A stretch of 64,000 nucleotides of DNA from the NCBI RefSeq assembly GCF_014884385.1, contig NZ_WKFH01000003.1, positions 1,348,001-1,412,000 on the forward strand, in the 5' to 3' direction. The translations under genes and the position numbers were made by a program. Below are positions 55,065-64,000 of this stretch, piece by piece. Within the stretch, counting starts at the first letter, position 1, and every line of letters begins with the position of its first letter. The notes beneath the pieces are model-generated. The model was not told where the DNA came from and did no database searches. It saw nothing but the letters and a program-made list of their open reading frames with translations. Source of the stretch: Phycobacter azelaicus. Its GTDB lineage: Bacteria; Pseudomonadota; Alphaproteobacteria; Rhodobacterales; Rhodobacteraceae.

Positions 55065-56116
55065 CAGGAGTTCATGTGCTCGTCAAAGGTGGCCTTGGCC
55101 CGGCCCCAAACGCCTTTGTCGAGGTCGCCAAGCGTCAGCAGAGAGGGCAACAGCTGCTCGGCATAGTCGACCGAGCTTTCGGCCGGTAGCATCGAGGGCA
55201 GGTTGTCGATCGCCATCACATCGAGCACCGGATCCTCGGCTACGCGTACGGCGGGAGCGTCCCAGGTTGTGGCGCGACTGTAAACAGGCACCGGGTTGTA
55301 ATCGCTGTCCGGATCGCAGGCGACATCGCCGATGGCGGTCAACTTGCGCGGTGCGTTCAGCGCCGATTGCGGCACGAAGACCGGGGTGCCGGGGCGTGCG
55401 AAGATGCAGTTGAGGAACAGATCGTGCTCAAGGATTTCCGGGAAGGGGCCGCCATGCGCGGTTTCCGCCATGTCCCATTTGGTGACCACGACGCCCATGG
55501 TCTCCAAGAGGTCTGCCGCACCAGTGCCGACACGGCCAAGCGCGCCGATCACGATGGCATTGGGCCGAGCGTTCGCCACATTGTACAGCTCAGCTGCAAG
55601 ATCTGCGATCAGCGAATCCTTGTCTGTGTAGACACCAACGGGACCGCAAGTCTCACCGCGCTGCTGTGCGGCCCAGCATTTCAGCGTGACCGCCGCACCC
55701 GCATAGCCGGCCCAATAGCCGAAAGCAGCAACCCGGCGGCCGTTTTCCTCGACCAGATATTCCAGATCGTAAAGCGTACCGCCGCCCTCGCGGAACCGGC
55801 GCAGGAGCTCCTTGCCGGAGTGCTGTCCCTTGAAGGCATGGCCGAACATGATGTGGCGATGAGGCAATGGGGTGCCATCCTCGGGCAGCTCTTTGAGACC
55901 AAAGATGATCGCGTCCCTGGGCGCTTCCGGCCAGCTGTTTTCCGGCGCGATCTCGCAGCCCGCATCGATATAGCCTTGCAGGGGCAACGCCCGGACTGAG
56001 CTTTCCTCGACCGTGACCTTGATCCCGGCCTCGATCAGCGCCTTTGCGCCTTCGCCGGTCAGCCCTACCCGTTCTTCGTTCGGGCGCTGCTCGGCCCGTA
56101 CCCAGAGATGAGTCAT
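55064..56116 (-). CDS. Saccharopine dehydrogenase (lysine-forming, LYS1-like)
   Basis: 350 residues of the AlaDH/PNT-type fold. RAEQRPNEERVGLTGEGAKALIEAG is the N-domain; HIMFGHAFKGQHSGKELLRRF, LEYLVEENGRRVAAFGYWAGYAGA and VIGALGRVGTGAADLLETMG (NAD site) follow. It condenses lysine and 2-oxoglutarate to saccharopine or the reverse; in bacteria the breakdown direction is expected. It is followed by SemiSWEET with a 1-bp overlap and preceded by a GST gene 26 bp upstream. Confidence 0.92.
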   Translation of the reverse strand: MTHLWVRAEQRPNEERVGLTGEGAKALIEAGIKVTVEESSVRALPLQGYIDAGCEIAPENSWPEAPRDAIIFGLKELPEDGTPLPHRHIMFGHAFKGQHSGKELLRRFREGGGTLYDLEYLVEENGRRVAAFGYWAGYAGAAVTLKCWAAQQRGETCGPVGVYTDKDSLIADLAAELYNVANARPNAIVIGALGRVGTGAADLLETMGVVVTKWDMAETAHGGPFPEILEHDLFLNCIFARPGTPVFVPQSALNAPRKLTAIGDVACDPDSDYNPVPVYSRATTWDAPAVRVAEDPVLDVMAIDNLPSMLPAESSVDYAEQLLPSLLTLGDLDKGVWGRAKATFDEHMNS

Positions 56117-56142
56117 TGCTTTTTCATTCCCTCAAACGTCTG

Positions 56143-56757
56143 TCATAGCATGGATTTGGCGCGCACCGCCTGGACCGAGGCGCGTTGTTCCATCGCCGTC
56201 ATGAATTCCTGGATCTTGGGGTAGTCCGCAATTGATACCCCATCCCCTTCGAGCCAGTTGCAGACCACGAAAAGATAACAGTCCGCAAGGGAGATTTTCT
56301 CCCCCAGCACAAAGGGGCCACGCAGGCCGTTTTCGCTGATATAAGCGGCAGAGGTGGCCATGGTTTCCGGCACTTTTGCGGCCATGTCGTCAAACGAGGA
56401 TTGCTGCGTCGCCCAGCGGCTGCCGCGCATCTTGTGGGCGTGATTCACATGCATGGTAGAGGCAAGGTAGTACATCACCTCGCGCATGCGGGCCTGTTGC
56501 AGCGCATCTTCGGGACGCAGACCTGCCTCGGGAGCGAGATCCGCGATATAGTCCAGCAGGGCGCCGGTTTCCGTCAGAATGCCACCTTCGACCACAAGTG
56601 CGGGTACACGGCCTTTTGGATTGATCTGGTGATAGGCGGGCTTGGTCTGTTCGGCGCTGGCGAAATCCACCTGAACTGATTCGTATGGCAGACCTGCTTC
56701 TTCAAGGGCGATGGCCACGGCAATCGAAATGGTTCCGGGTGTGAAATAGAGCTGCAT
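56143..56757 (-). CDS. Glutathione S-transferase
   Basis: 204 residues. Thioredoxin-like N-domain (MQLYFTPGTISIAVAIALEEAGLPYESVQVDF, INPKGRVPALVVEGGILTETGALLDYIAD, with cis-Pro and the ET glutathione contact) and helical C-domain with LADCYLF. The FTPGTIS start resembles beta-class GSTs, with Ser rather than Cys as a possible catalytic residue. GAGG precedes ATG 56757; the TTG at 56763 is rejected. Between the histidine phosphatase and saccharopine genes with 26-bp gaps, so probably co-transcribed. Confidence 0.9.
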   Translation of the reverse strand: MQLYFTPGTISIAVAIALEEAGLPYESVQVDFASAEQTKPAYHQINPKGRVPALVVEGGILTETGALLDYIADLAPEAGLRPEDALQQARMREVMYYLASTMHVNHAHKMRGSRWATQQSSFDDMAAKVPETMATSAAYISENGLRGPFVLGEKISLADCYLFVVCNWLEGDGVSIADYPKIQEFMTAMEQRASVQAVRAKSML

Positions 56758-56783
56758 GGTCAATCCTCATGTTCTGGGAATGG

Positions 56784-57437
56784 TCAAAGGTGCGTCTGGG
56801 CATAATGCCGCTCTGGCGTTTCAAGGTGCGGCACCGCGTTGAACAACACCGGAGACAGGTGGCCACCGATCGGGAACAGACGGTGCATCGACGTGTTCAT
56901 GATGGCAAGGGCCATACGAGACATGCCATTGATATCCAGCGCCATGGCTTGCCGCATCGCCATTGATATCAGCCCTCCTGAGGTGACAACGAGCGCCGGA
57001 CCCTCCCCTTCTGCGATCTCGCTCAGGGCCGTTTGGGTCCGGGTTTCAAAATCGTGCCAGCTTTCGGGGGCGCCGTCGATTTTGTCTTCGGCCCAGGCGC
57101 TGAGAACTTGTGGCAGATGGGCGATGAAGCCTTCGCGTTCTTGCGGGATGGAAAGCCCGTGCTGCGCCTCCATTGCTTGCGCCAGCGTGAAATACTCCAT
57201 CTCGTTGAGGCGAGGATCCTGAACCACCTCTTCGGTGAAGCCCATCCCAGCTGCGGTCTCGATATGGCGGGTCAGGGTGCCGCAATAGATCCGCGGATGG
57301 CTGGCGCCGCTGGCGCGCAGGTGTTCGCCCAGCCAGGCGGCCTGCCGGTGCCCCAGATCGCTGAGGCGGTCATAGCTGTGTTCGTCGCGCGCCTCGGTGT
57401 TTGCCTGCCCGTGGCGGATCAGCGTGATGTGAGACAT
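56784..57437 (-). CDS. Histidine phosphatase family protein
   Basis: 217 residues. The catalytic [10 protein letters not shown] is at residues 6-15, and the second His follows the VVTSGGLIS region, where a Gly-Gly replaces the more usual GH; phosphoglycerate-mutase-like hydrolases vary at this site. [11 protein letters not shown] supplies the phosphate-binding Arg. GGAG precedes ATG 57437; a much longer upstream frame is not coding. Likely first gene of the GST-saccharopine transcript. Its substrate is unknown. Confidence 0.87.
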   Translation of the reverse strand: MSHITLIRHGQANTEARDEHSYDRLSDLGHRQAAWLGEHLRASGASHPRIYCGTLTRHIETAAGMGFTEEVVQDPRLNEMEYFTLAQAMEAQHGLSIPQEREGFIAHLPQVLSAWAEDKIDGAPESWHDFETRTQTALSEIAEGEGPALVVTSGGLISMAMRQAMALDINGMSRMALAIMNTSMHRLFPIGGHLSPVLFNAVPHLETPERHYAQTHL

Positions 57438-57666
57438 GACGGTTGCTCCAGTGCTCTTTGCCGGGACTCTTAGGCGAGCGATCGCCGACATGGAAGGAAG
57501 GTTTCCGGCTGGAGGTAGTTTTTCGCATCGCCTCGTCCTGCCGGTTGAACATCCGGTCCAATGTGCAGCTTGCAAAAGGTTAACAAATTGTGGAGATGTG
57601 GAAATCGCTGCGCGAAGTGCACTATGGCCTCCAGGACGGATGAGCCGGAAACTAAGGAGACCCGGG

Positions 57667-58860
57667 ATGACGATCAATCCCCAGCGTTTTTTGGCCGATT
57701 TGCATACACTGAGGTCATTTGGGGCCTCTGGCGTTGGCAAAGGGGTGGTGCGACCGGCCTATTCCGCTGTTGAAATCGCCTCACGTCGATGGCTGGCCAG
57801 TCGCATGCAGGAAGCAGGGCTTGAGGTTCGCTTTGATGCGCTTGGAAATCTGTTCGGTTTGGCAGGAAAAAAATCGCTCCTCATAGGCTCCCATAGTGAT
57901 AGCCAGCCCGAAGGCGGCTGGCTCGATGGTGCGCTGGGTGTCATCGCCGGGCTGGAGATCGCACGGGCCAGCAAGGAAGCAGGTGGGCCGCCCATTTCCG
58001 TTGTCAGCTTTCAGGATGAAGAGGGGCGTTTTGGCGTTCTCACGGGCTCCGATGTCTGGACGGGGCGTTTGCCGATGTCCAAGGCGGATCAACTGACGGA
58101 TAGCAGTGGCCAGACCTTGCAGTCGGCGCGCCAACGGATGAAGGCAGGGGCGGACAGGACCGTGCCGCATGATCAGTTCACAGGCTATCTCGAAATGCAC
58201 ATCGAACAGGGGCCTGTTCTGGATTCCTCCACAGACCGGATCGGTGTGGTCACGGATATCGTCGGTATTCGGAATGTTCAGATCACGTTCACCGGACGCC
58301 AGAACCACGCAGGTACCACCCCTATGCATTTGCGCAGGGACGCCTTCCAGGCAGTGTCAGCCTTGAACATGCGCCTCAACGAAAGGTTTGCGGAGGTCGT
58401 CACGCCTGCAACGGTCTGGACCCTCGGGCATGTGGTGCTGCATCCAAATGCTTCTTCGGTTGTGCCGGGTAAGGCTGTTTTCACGTTCCAGTGGCGCGAT
58501 GCCGACAAGCAGCGCCTGGAGGTCATGGAGCAGATCCTGCGCGACAGCTGCAGCGAAATCGCCCGTGACTACGGGGTCGTTGCGGATCTCGGCACCGTGA
58601 TGGGTATCGACCCCACCGCCATGGACGCCCGGCTGCAAGCGGCTCTGGCCTTTGCTGCAGAAGAACTTGCGCCGGGGCAGTGGCGCAAGATGCCATCGGG
58701 CGCTTTGCATGACGCGTCCAATGTGGCAACGATCATGCCAAGCGCAATGCTCTTCGTGCCTTCGATCGGCGGGATCAGCCACGCATTTGACGAAGACACG
58801 GATGAAGAGGATCTGGTCCTGGGGCTTGAGGTGCTTGCAAAGGCGGCAGAGGCACTGTGA
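57667..58860 (+). CDS. M20 family amidohydrolase (hydantoinase/carbamoylase type)
   Basis: 397-residue dinuclear-metal hydrolase. Metal ligands are visible in [46 protein letters not shown] and [10 protein letters not shown]; the dimerisation lid has QNHAGTTPM. The family hydrolyses N-carbamoyl amino acids, ureidoglycolate or allantoate; the residues here do not decide. AAGGAG precedes ATG 57667. The 229-bp gap to the divergent histidine phosphatase holds the promoters. Alone on its transcript. Confidence 0.9.
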   Translation: MTINPQRFLADLHTLRSFGASGVGKGVVRPAYSAVEIASRRWLASRMQEAGLEVRFDALGNLFGLAGKKSLLIGSHSDSQPEGGWLDGALGVIAGLEIARASKEAGGPPISVVSFQDEEGRFGVLTGSDVWTGRLPMSKADQLTDSSGQTLQSARQRMKAGADRTVPHDQFTGYLEMHIEQGPVLDSSTDRIGVVTDIVGIRNVQITFTGRQNHAGTTPMHLRRDAFQAVSALNMRLNERFAEVVTPATVWTLGHVVLHPNASSVVPGKAVFTFQWRDADKQRLEVMEQILRDSCSEIARDYGVVADLGTVMGIDPTAMDARLQAALAFAAEELAPGQWRKMPSGALHDASNVATIMPSAMLFVPSIGGISHAFDEDTDEEDLVLGLEVLAKAAEAL

Positions 58861-58885
58861 CCTGTTGCGGGCCTCCAACGGCTTC

Positions 58886-59137
58886 TTACTCGGCTGCGAC
58901 GGCTGACATGTTGGCCCGGCCGTAGCCGCGTTTGAGCATGCGGTTTCGGTGCCTGTCCGCCGCGACAGAGGCTTCTCGCAGATTGCCGTAGATATTGATG
59001 ACGCTCTGCCCGCCTCGCCCTGAAACGCCCCATTCCCGGAGCACTGACACCTCGGAAAACAGGTTCATTGCCAATTCGATCCGATAGAACCGCGCAGGGC
59101 GTTTGGGGGTCTGGCGATAGAGCAGGCAGGTGGTCAT
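58886..59137 (-). CDS. WGR domain-containing protein
   Basis: 83 residues that make up one WGR domain: RPARFYRIELAMNLFSEVSVLREWGVSGRGGQSVINIYGNLREASVAADRHRNRMLKRGYGRA. The name-giving WGR is WGV here, a variant common in alphaproteobacterial homologues. The domain is thought to bind nucleic acid, and single-domain forms have no known role. The ATG is 59137. It lies 137 bp downstream of the response regulator on the same strand. Confidence 0.87.
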   Translation of the reverse strand: MTTCLLYRQTPKRPARFYRIELAMNLFSEVSVLREWGVSGRGGQSVINIYGNLREASVAADRHRNRMLKRGYGRANMSAVAAE

Positions 59138-59274
59138 GTATTGAATTTACTTACACCGATTCGCGGCGACAAGAGGCGATCACTCTGGAAGGTGCTCCTT
59201 TCCGTTGCGAGGCCCAACGGGAGGCGCGAATGACGGGCGGGAAATGCACGAAAAGAGGTGCAGCGCTTCGGTTC

Positions 59275-59979
59275 TCAGGTCCAGCTCACATCCCCAAGGA
59301 AGATATAGCCCGCACCATATATCGTCTTGATAAGCCGGGGGTTCTTTGGGTCTTCACGAAGCTTGGTACGCAGACGGGAGACGCGTACATCCATTGCTCG
59401 GTCAAAGCTGTCTCCGGCCGCGCCGCCCAAGGCCTCTTGCATCTGGGCGCGGGAAATCAGCCTTTTTGGACTTTCGAGGAACAGGCGCAGGACCTCTCCT
59501 TCTGCGTGGGAAAAGGGCGTTTCTCCTCCGTCCGCATCTTCGAGCACATAGCGATCGAAATGCGCCGTCCAGCCGGAGAACTGGGCCGAGTTTCCGCCTT
59601 GCACCTGTGCGCGGGGACCGCCGCGCAGGCGGGCACGGATCCGAGCGACCACTTCGGTGGGATCAAAAGGTTTGGTTATGTAGTCGTCGGCGCCCAGCTC
59701 TAGGCCAGTAACCCGGTCCTGTACCTGTGCCCGCCCTGAGATGATGATCACCGCCGCACCTTGTTCAAGGGCTAGGCGGTGCACCAGGCTCAGCCCGTCG
59801 GTGTCGGGCAGCGACAGGTCCACAAGACAGACATCGGGGGTCACGCGCTTCAGTGAGGCTTCGAATTCGCGTGCGCGAGAGAAACTCTGCGTGCGAAAGC
59901 CTGCATCTTCCAGAGTTTCGGTCAGGATCCGCCGGATTTCCGGTTCATCATCCAAAATGGTCACTAAGGGCGCGCTCAT
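59275..59979 (-). CDS. OmpR/PhoB-family response regulator
   Basis: 234 residues. Receiver domain (about 5-118): acidic DDE at 10-12, phosphoacceptor Asp in VCLVDLSLPDTDG, Lys in ITKPFDP. Trans_reg_C winged helix (about 135-228): SHAEGEVLRLFLESPKRLISRAQMQEAL, RVSRLRTKLREDPKNPRLIKTIYGAGYIF. ATGA overlap with the upstream hybrid kinase makes the pair a single two-component unit. Confidence 0.93.
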   Translation of the reverse strand: MSAPLVTILDDEPEIRRILTETLEDAGFRTQSFSRAREFEASLKRVTPDVCLVDLSLPDTDGLSLVHRLALEQGAAVIIISGRAQVQDRVTGLELGADDYITKPFDPTEVVARIRARLRGGPRAQVQGGNSAQFSGWTAHFDRYVLEDADGGETPFSHAEGEVLRLFLESPKRLISRAQMQEALGGAAGDSFDRAMDVRVSRLRTKLREDPKNPRLIKTIYGAGYIFLGDVSWT

Positions 59980-61877
59980 GATGCGGTCTCCGGTTTGATC
60001 AGCGCCGAGAGCTGCTGGGTGGTAAAGGGTTTCTGCAGGACGGGCCCGCGCCGAAGGGCGGCGCGGTGAAGCGCATCTCCCGGTGGCAGGGAGGTCATCA
60101 GAATATGCGGCAAGTGAGAACCCGCCAGACGATCGGCCAGATCGATGCCTGTTGCCTCTCCTTCCAAGCGAATATCCGACAGGACCAATGCGATATCGGG
60201 AATATCCGCCGTCAGGGCCGACGCCTCATCTACACTGGTGGCTTCGATCACGGAATAGCCGAGGGCGATCAGCATGTCACGGAAAGTGGCGCGCAGGCTC
60301 TCGCTGTCTTCAACCAGCAGTGCAATCCCGCCGGAGGCGTCAGGCGCCAGCCTGTAGGGTAGGCGCAGGGTAACGCTTGCGCCTGACACGGTATTGCCGA
60401 TGCGCATGTCTCCGCCCGTAGATTTTGCCATATCATAGACGGTGGGCAGGCCAAGACCTGACCCTTCGCTGCCCTTGGTGGTGAAGAAGGGGTTCAGCGC
60501 CTGCTTGAGCGCTTCGGGGGAAAAGCCCGGGCCTGTGTCCGTGACCGTGATTTCAAGCCAGGTTTCCCCAACCGCATGGGCGCTGACGGTGATCTGCCCG
60601 GTTGTGCCGCAGGCATCGCGAGCATTGAAGATCAAATTCAGCAGGGCATCCTGAAGTTTGCCCGCATCGAGCAGCAACAGGACATCTGGCATGTTGTCGA
60701 GAATGCTGAGGCCGATGCCCTGCGGCAAAGAGGGGGAGGCAAGGATCTTCAGTTCGTTGAGAAGCACATGCATGTCCGTGGCTTGCGGGCGGAGCGTCCG
60801 CTGGCCGGTCATCTCTCCTATCCGGTTGAGCAGCCGACCGCCGCGCCGTGCTGCAGACAGTGTGCCTTGGATCAATTCCTCAGCCTCGGGCGGCAGATCC
60901 ATTTTTGCAAGTTTGCCCTGCATGCCAAGTATGATGGTCAGAAGGTTGGAAAAGTCATGCGCCAGACCCGAGGTCATCTGTGCCGCCATCTCGCGGCGAC
61001 GGGCCTGTTGCAGGGCGACGCGGGCCTGGGTTTCTTCCGTAACGTCCATCGAGAGGATGAATACACCGCCGCTGTTGTCGGGCGTAAAGGCGACGCGGAT
61101 TCGGCGGCTGCCGTGTTCCTCGGTGAATTCAAAGACCGGGCTGCTGCCCTTGTAGGCCGCCATAAGGTGAGGTTCGATCCGGGCAAAGGCGGCAGGTCCA
61201 AGCGCTTCGGAAATATGCATTCCGAGGATGTCCGAGGGGCGGCTGGGAAAAACCGAGCTAAGCCGCCTGTTGGTGTAGGTGTAGTAGCCCTCCGCGTCCA
61301 CATGGGCGATATGGGCCGGCATCATCTCGGTGGTCAGACGGGTGCGCGCTTCGATCTCGGTCAGCTGCCGCTTGGCCTCTTCCAGGGCGCTATTGGTGGC
61401 GGCGAGCTTGCGGTTGGCGGCAGAGAGCTCTTCAGTGTGAGTGATCAGCCGATCCGACATTTCCTCGGACCGGGCCCTGAGCAACAGTTCGACCCGTTTG
61501 GTGCGCGTGATATCCGTGTAGACGGAGACCCATCCGCCCTGGGGCAGTGGCGCCCCTTCGATCGAGATCACCTGCCCGTTGGCCCGGGTGCGTTCCAGGT
61601 AGTGGGGAACAAAGGCAAGCGCCTGTTCGACGCGGGCCTGAACGAAATCGTCGATATCCTCGATGGGGCCATATTCTCCGCTTTCGGCGATGTGGCGGAT
61701 GGTGTCGTCGAAGCGTGCGCCGGGCGTGACCAACCTGTCGGGCAGGGCGAACATCTCCTTGAAACGACGATTGCAGACGGCCAGACGCAGGTCACTGTCG
61801 TAAATCGACAAGGCCTGGGCAATCAGGTTGAGCCCGGCAGTCGTCATTGCGGCGCGCTGTTTGTCTGAGTGCTTCAT
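59976..61877 (-). CDS. PAS-containing hybrid sensor histidine kinase/response regulator
   Basis: 633-residue soluble kinase. PAS_7-type sensor (about 10-125), coiled coil (about 130-175), second PAS (about 178-285), HisKA with His in SGLAHDFSNLLT near 305, HATPase (N-box LNLIFNARDACG, DTGPGFSP, GLGLPTVYDMAKSTGG) and a C-terminal receiver (about 515-630, LVLSDIRLEGEATG, LQKPFTT). No membrane segment. GGGAG precedes ATG 61877. It phosphorylates the adjacent OmpR-type regulator directly or through a phosphorelay. The divergent AMP-ligase gene is a possible target. Confidence 0.92.
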   Translation of the reverse strand: MKHSDKQRAAMTTAGLNLIAQALSIYDSDLRLAVCNRRFKEMFALPDRLVTPGARFDDTIRHIAESGEYGPIEDIDDFVQARVEQALAFVPHYLERTRANGQVISIEGAPLPQGGWVSVYTDITRTKRVELLLRARSEEMSDRLITHTEELSAANRKLAATNSALEEAKRQLTEIEARTRLTTEMMPAHIAHVDAEGYYTYTNRRLSSVFPSRPSDILGMHISEALGPAAFARIEPHLMAAYKGSSPVFEFTEEHGSRRIRVAFTPDNSGGVFILSMDVTEETQARVALQQARRREMAAQMTSGLAHDFSNLLTIILGMQGKLAKMDLPPEAEELIQGTLSAARRGGRLLNRIGEMTGQRTLRPQATDMHVLLNELKILASPSLPQGIGLSILDNMPDVLLLLDAGKLQDALLNLIFNARDACGTTGQITVSAHAVGETWLEITVTDTGPGFSPEALKQALNPFFTTKGSEGSGLGLPTVYDMAKSTGGDMRIGNTVSGASVTLRLPYRLAPDASGGIALLVEDSESLRATFRDMLIALGYSVIEATSVDEASALTADIPDIALVLSDIRLEGEATGIDLADRLAGSHLPHILMTSLPPGDALHRAALRRGPVLQKPFTTQQLSALIKPETAS

Positions 61878-62286
61878 TTTTTCTCCCGTTCCTTGGCTAT
61901 CATTCTGCAGCCGCATGGCAAGAGGGCGCGCAAGGCTTTCAAGTCCGCGTTGGCTTCTGTGTCAATCTTCCGCGCGGGAAAGCGTTCCCGCCTGAACCGG
62001 CATTTTCTCGAAAACGCCTCCCCAGCCGGGCCCGCCAAGGGATCGCACGACACCTGCGGGCGCGGCAGGGCTGTTGTGTCGTGTCCCGGCGTGGGATGCC
62101 GAGGTGTCGAGAAAACCAATATGAAACAAGGACAAGGCCGAATAATCGGCCCTGTTACAATTCGTAAGATTTGGGAAAAGATCAGGAAAAAGTTGACGCA
62201 CTACCTTGGGGCAGGTCCTAATCGGGACCAGAATCGCGGCACAGCGATCGTCCGGCCGGGGGAGGCCGGAAAGGGAGGAGATAAAA
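61878..62286. other. Divergent intergenic region, 409 bp
   Basis: This lies between the hybrid kinase (-) and the AMP-ligase (+). I see no gene in it. It holds a perfect 7-bp hairpin (GCGGGAA at 61974-61980 with TTCCCGC at 61985-61991), which may be a binding site or mRNA leader structure, and a TTGACG at 62193-62198 that could be a -35 hexamer, though the matching -10 is poor. Confidence 0.45.
62271..62280 (+). promoter_or_regulatory. Strong ribosome binding site deciding a TTG start
   Basis: AAGGGAGGAG lies 6 bases before TTG 62287. No ATG or GTG is available near the conserved N-terminus of the downstream ligase, so this extended Shine-Dalgarno fixes the unusual start codon. Confidence 0.8.
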
Positions 62287-64000
62287 TTGGCTCAGACGCA
62301 GTCGAGCGCCGCAGGACTTCAGTCCTTGCCGGCGCTGCTTGAACGTAATGCCACCGAGTTTGCCGATCAGCCCGCCTACCGGGAAAAGGAATTCGGCATT
62401 TGGCAGGCCTGGACCTGGGCGCAAGCCGCCAAGGAGATCGAGGCGCTGGCTCTTGGCCTGATCAATCTTGGGGTTCAGGAAGGCGACTTCATCGCAATCA
62501 TCGGGCGCAACCGTCCCTACCTCTATTGGTCGATGGTTGCCGCGCAATCCGTGGGTGCGGTGCCGGTGCCGGTCTACAACGACTCTGCCGCCGAAGAACT
62601 GGCTTATGTGCTGGATCACTGCGGCGCGCGCTATGTGATTGCGGAAGATCAGGAACAGGTCGACAAGGTGCTGGAGATCCAGGACCAACTGCATGATCTC
62701 AAGCACGTGATTTACCTCGATCCGCGCGGCATGCGCAAATATGACCACCACACGCTGCACCAGTACAGCCACGTGCAGGAGCAGGGCCGCGCCGCCTATG
62801 ACGAGTGGATCACCGACCTGAAGGAACGCCGGGCCAAGCTGACCTACGACAGCACCTGCGTGATGCTCTATACCTCGGGCACCACGGGCAAGCCCAAGGG
62901 CGTGGTTCTCTCGAACCGCAACGTGATTGAAAGCGCAAAGAATTCGGCCGATTTCGATGGGCTCACCCGCAACGAGGACATTCTTTCGTACCTGCCGATG
63001 GCCTGGGTGGGGGATTTCATCTTCTCGATCGGCCAGGCCTACTGGTGCGGCTTCTGCGTGAACTGCCCGGAAAGCCAGGACACGATGATGACCGACCTGC
63101 GAGAGATCGGTCCGACCTACTTCTTTGCGCCGCCGCGCGTGTTCGAAGGCCAGCTGACCAGCGTCATGATCCGGATGGAGGACGCAGGCAGTCTCAAGCG
63201 CAAGATGTTCCACCACTTCTTGGCCCACGCCAAGAAGGTCGGCGGCGACATCCTGGATGGCAAGCCCGTGGGCCTCATGGACCGGCTGAAATACAAGCTG
63301 GGTGACATTCTGGTCTACGGCCCGCTGAAAGACACGCTTGGCTATGGCCGTATCCGCGTCGGCTATACCGCCGGTGAGGCCATTGGCCCGGAGATCTTTG
63401 ATTTCTACCGCTCGCTGGGGATCAACCTCAAACAGCTCTATGGTCAGACCGAAGCGACGGTGTTCATCACTGTGCAGCCCGATGGCGAAGTGCGCGCCGA
63501 CACCGTTGGTGTGCCTGCACCGGATGTGGAAATCCGCATCGATGACAATGGTGAGATCTTCTACCGCTCGCCGGGTGTCTTTGTGGAATACTACAAGAAC
63601 GCCGAGTCCACTGCTTCGACCAAGGACCCCGAAGGTTGGGTGGCAACAGGCGACGCGGGGTTCATCGAGACGGACAGCGGCCACCTGCGCATCATCGACC
63701 GCGCCAAGGACGTCGGCAAAATGGCCAACGGCGCGATGTTCGCGCCCAAGTATGTCGAGAACAAGCTGAAGTTCTATCCCGACATCCTTGAGGCTGTGCT
63801 CTTTGGCAATGGTAAGGACCGCTGTGTGGCCTTCATCAACATTGACCTTACCGCCGTGGGCAACTGGGCCGAACGCAACAACATCGCCTATGCCTCCTAT
63901 CAGGAGCTGGCGGGCCATCCCAAGGTTCTGGAGAGCATCCGCGAGCATGTTGAAGAGGTGAACAAATCCGTCGCCGCCGACGAAATGCTGTCGGGCTGCC
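62287..64000 (+). CDS. AMP-forming acyl-CoA synthetase, long-chain fatty acid CoA ligase-like (3' partial)
   Basis: At least 571 codons, open to the window edge. The TTG start gives MAQTQSSAAGLQSLPALLERNATEFADQPAYREKEFGIWQAWTWAQAA. The P-loop VMLYTSGTTGKPKGVVLSN is near residue 196, the A5 motif YGQTEATVF near 382, and the hinge/A8 region GDAGFIETDSGHLRIIDRAKD near 455. These activate a carboxylate as acyl-AMP, then acyl-CoA. Roseobacter homologues often sit beside branched-chain amino acid ABC transporter genes, which would lie beyond the window. Divergent from the two-component system. The substrate (fatty or aromatic acid) is not decidable. Confidence 0.9.
   Translation, partial: MAQTQSSAAGLQSLPALLERNATEFADQPAYREKEFGIWQAWTWAQAAKEIEALALGLINLGVQEGDFIAIIGRNRPYLYWSMVAAQSVGAVPVPVYNDSAAEELAYVLDHCGARYVIAEDQEQVDKVLEIQDQLHDLKHVIYLDPRGMRKYDHHTLHQYSHVQEQGRAAYDEWITDLKERRAKLTYDSTCVMLYTSGTTGKPKGVVLSNRNVIESAKNSADFDGLTRNEDILSYLPMAWVGDFIFSIGQAYWCGFCVNCPESQDTMMTDLREIGPTYFFAPPRVFEGQLTSVMIRMEDAGSLKRKMFHHFLAHAKKVGGDILDGKPVGLMDRLKYKLGDILVYGPLKDTLGYGRIRVGYTAGEAIGPEIFDFYRSLGINLKQLYGQTEATVFITVQPDGEVRADTVGVPAPDVEIRIDDNGEIFYRSPGVFVEYYKNAESTASTKDPEGWVATGDAGFIETDSGHLRIIDRAKDVGKMANGAMFAPKYVENKLKFYPDILEAVLFGNGKDRCVAFINIDLTAVGNWAERNNIAYASYQELAGHPKVLESIREHVEEVNKSVAADEMLSGC

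Noticed and set aside
62218..63948. A 576-codon minus-strand open frame opposite the acyl-CoA synthetase
   Set aside because: The plus strand encodes an unmistakable AMP-binding enzyme with a strong ribosome site; the antisense frame is its shadow.

Overview
The window is about 60% GC chromosomal DNA of an alphaproteobacterium, most likely a marine Rhodobacteraceae (Roseobacter group) member. The evidence is the style of its proteins and its gene orders: rsmB / heparinase-like / purH / lspA / DUF3035 / two M16 peptidases, DUF1674 (SdhAF4) opposite rsmB, DUF6525 beside pnp, a sit-type manganese transporter, saccharopine dehydrogenases, and a type III glutamine synthetase beside split glutamate-synthase-like genes. 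I see no rRNA, tRNA, CRISPR array, IS element or prophage. Almost all genes are intact and tightly packed, with many ATGA or TGATG start/stop overlaps.

Layout. 1-800: 3' end of a peptide-type ABC ATPase. 813-3211 (-): PLP alanine-racemase-fold protein coupled to an ALO-family FAD lactone/sugar oxidase. 3565-8681 (+): XRE-cupin regulator, then mgsA/mgsB/mgsC-like split glutamate synthase and a type III glutamine synthetase (GlnT/GmaS family), the module that turns methylamine into gamma-glutamylmethylamide and N-methylglutamate. The mgsC-like gene carries two frameshifts. 8754-9921 (-): carboxymuconolactone-decarboxylase-family protein and a GntR/FCD regulator. 10025-14857 (+): a five-gene operon (DUF1185, alpha/beta hydrolase, flavin reductase, LLM monooxygenase, aldehyde dehydrogenase) with the composition expected for oxidative ring opening of an N-methylpyridinium carboxylate such as trigonelline or homarine. 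14955-19450: aldehyde dehydrogenase, 1-Cys peroxiredoxin, P-loop kinase, GT25 glycosyltransferase, membrane-tethered Regnase-like NYN nuclease.

19523-32475: information-processing core (pnp, rpsO, truB, rbfA, dapB, rsmB) interspersed with small accessory genes (DUF6525, free-standing CZB domain, DUF982, cspA), a COG0523 metallochaperone behind a likely Zur operator, and an RTX-repeat protein. 32580-39926 (+): heparinase-like, purH, lspA, DUF3035 lipoprotein and an M16 peptidase pair. 40001-43362 (-): deoC and a double-domain ALDH16. 43566-47497 (+): sitABCD with two Fur/Mur-like boxes on its promoter and a DtxR-like tail on SitC. 47552-52384 (+): mutL, rmuC, membrane nucleotide cyclase, DUF3775.

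52410-57437 (-): an orphan PAS histidine kinase, then an operon of histidine phosphatase, GST, lysine-forming saccharopine dehydrogenase, SemiSWEET and a second saccharopine dehydrogenase. 57667-64000: M20 amidohydrolase, WGR protein, a two-component system, and an AMP-forming acyl-CoA synthetase (TTG start) that runs off the window.

The most interesting system is 3565-14857. A predicted ring-opening pathway that could release methylamine lies next to a methylamine-assimilating module, each with its own regulator. The main complication is the broken FMN subunit of the N-methylglutamate synthase-like enzyme.
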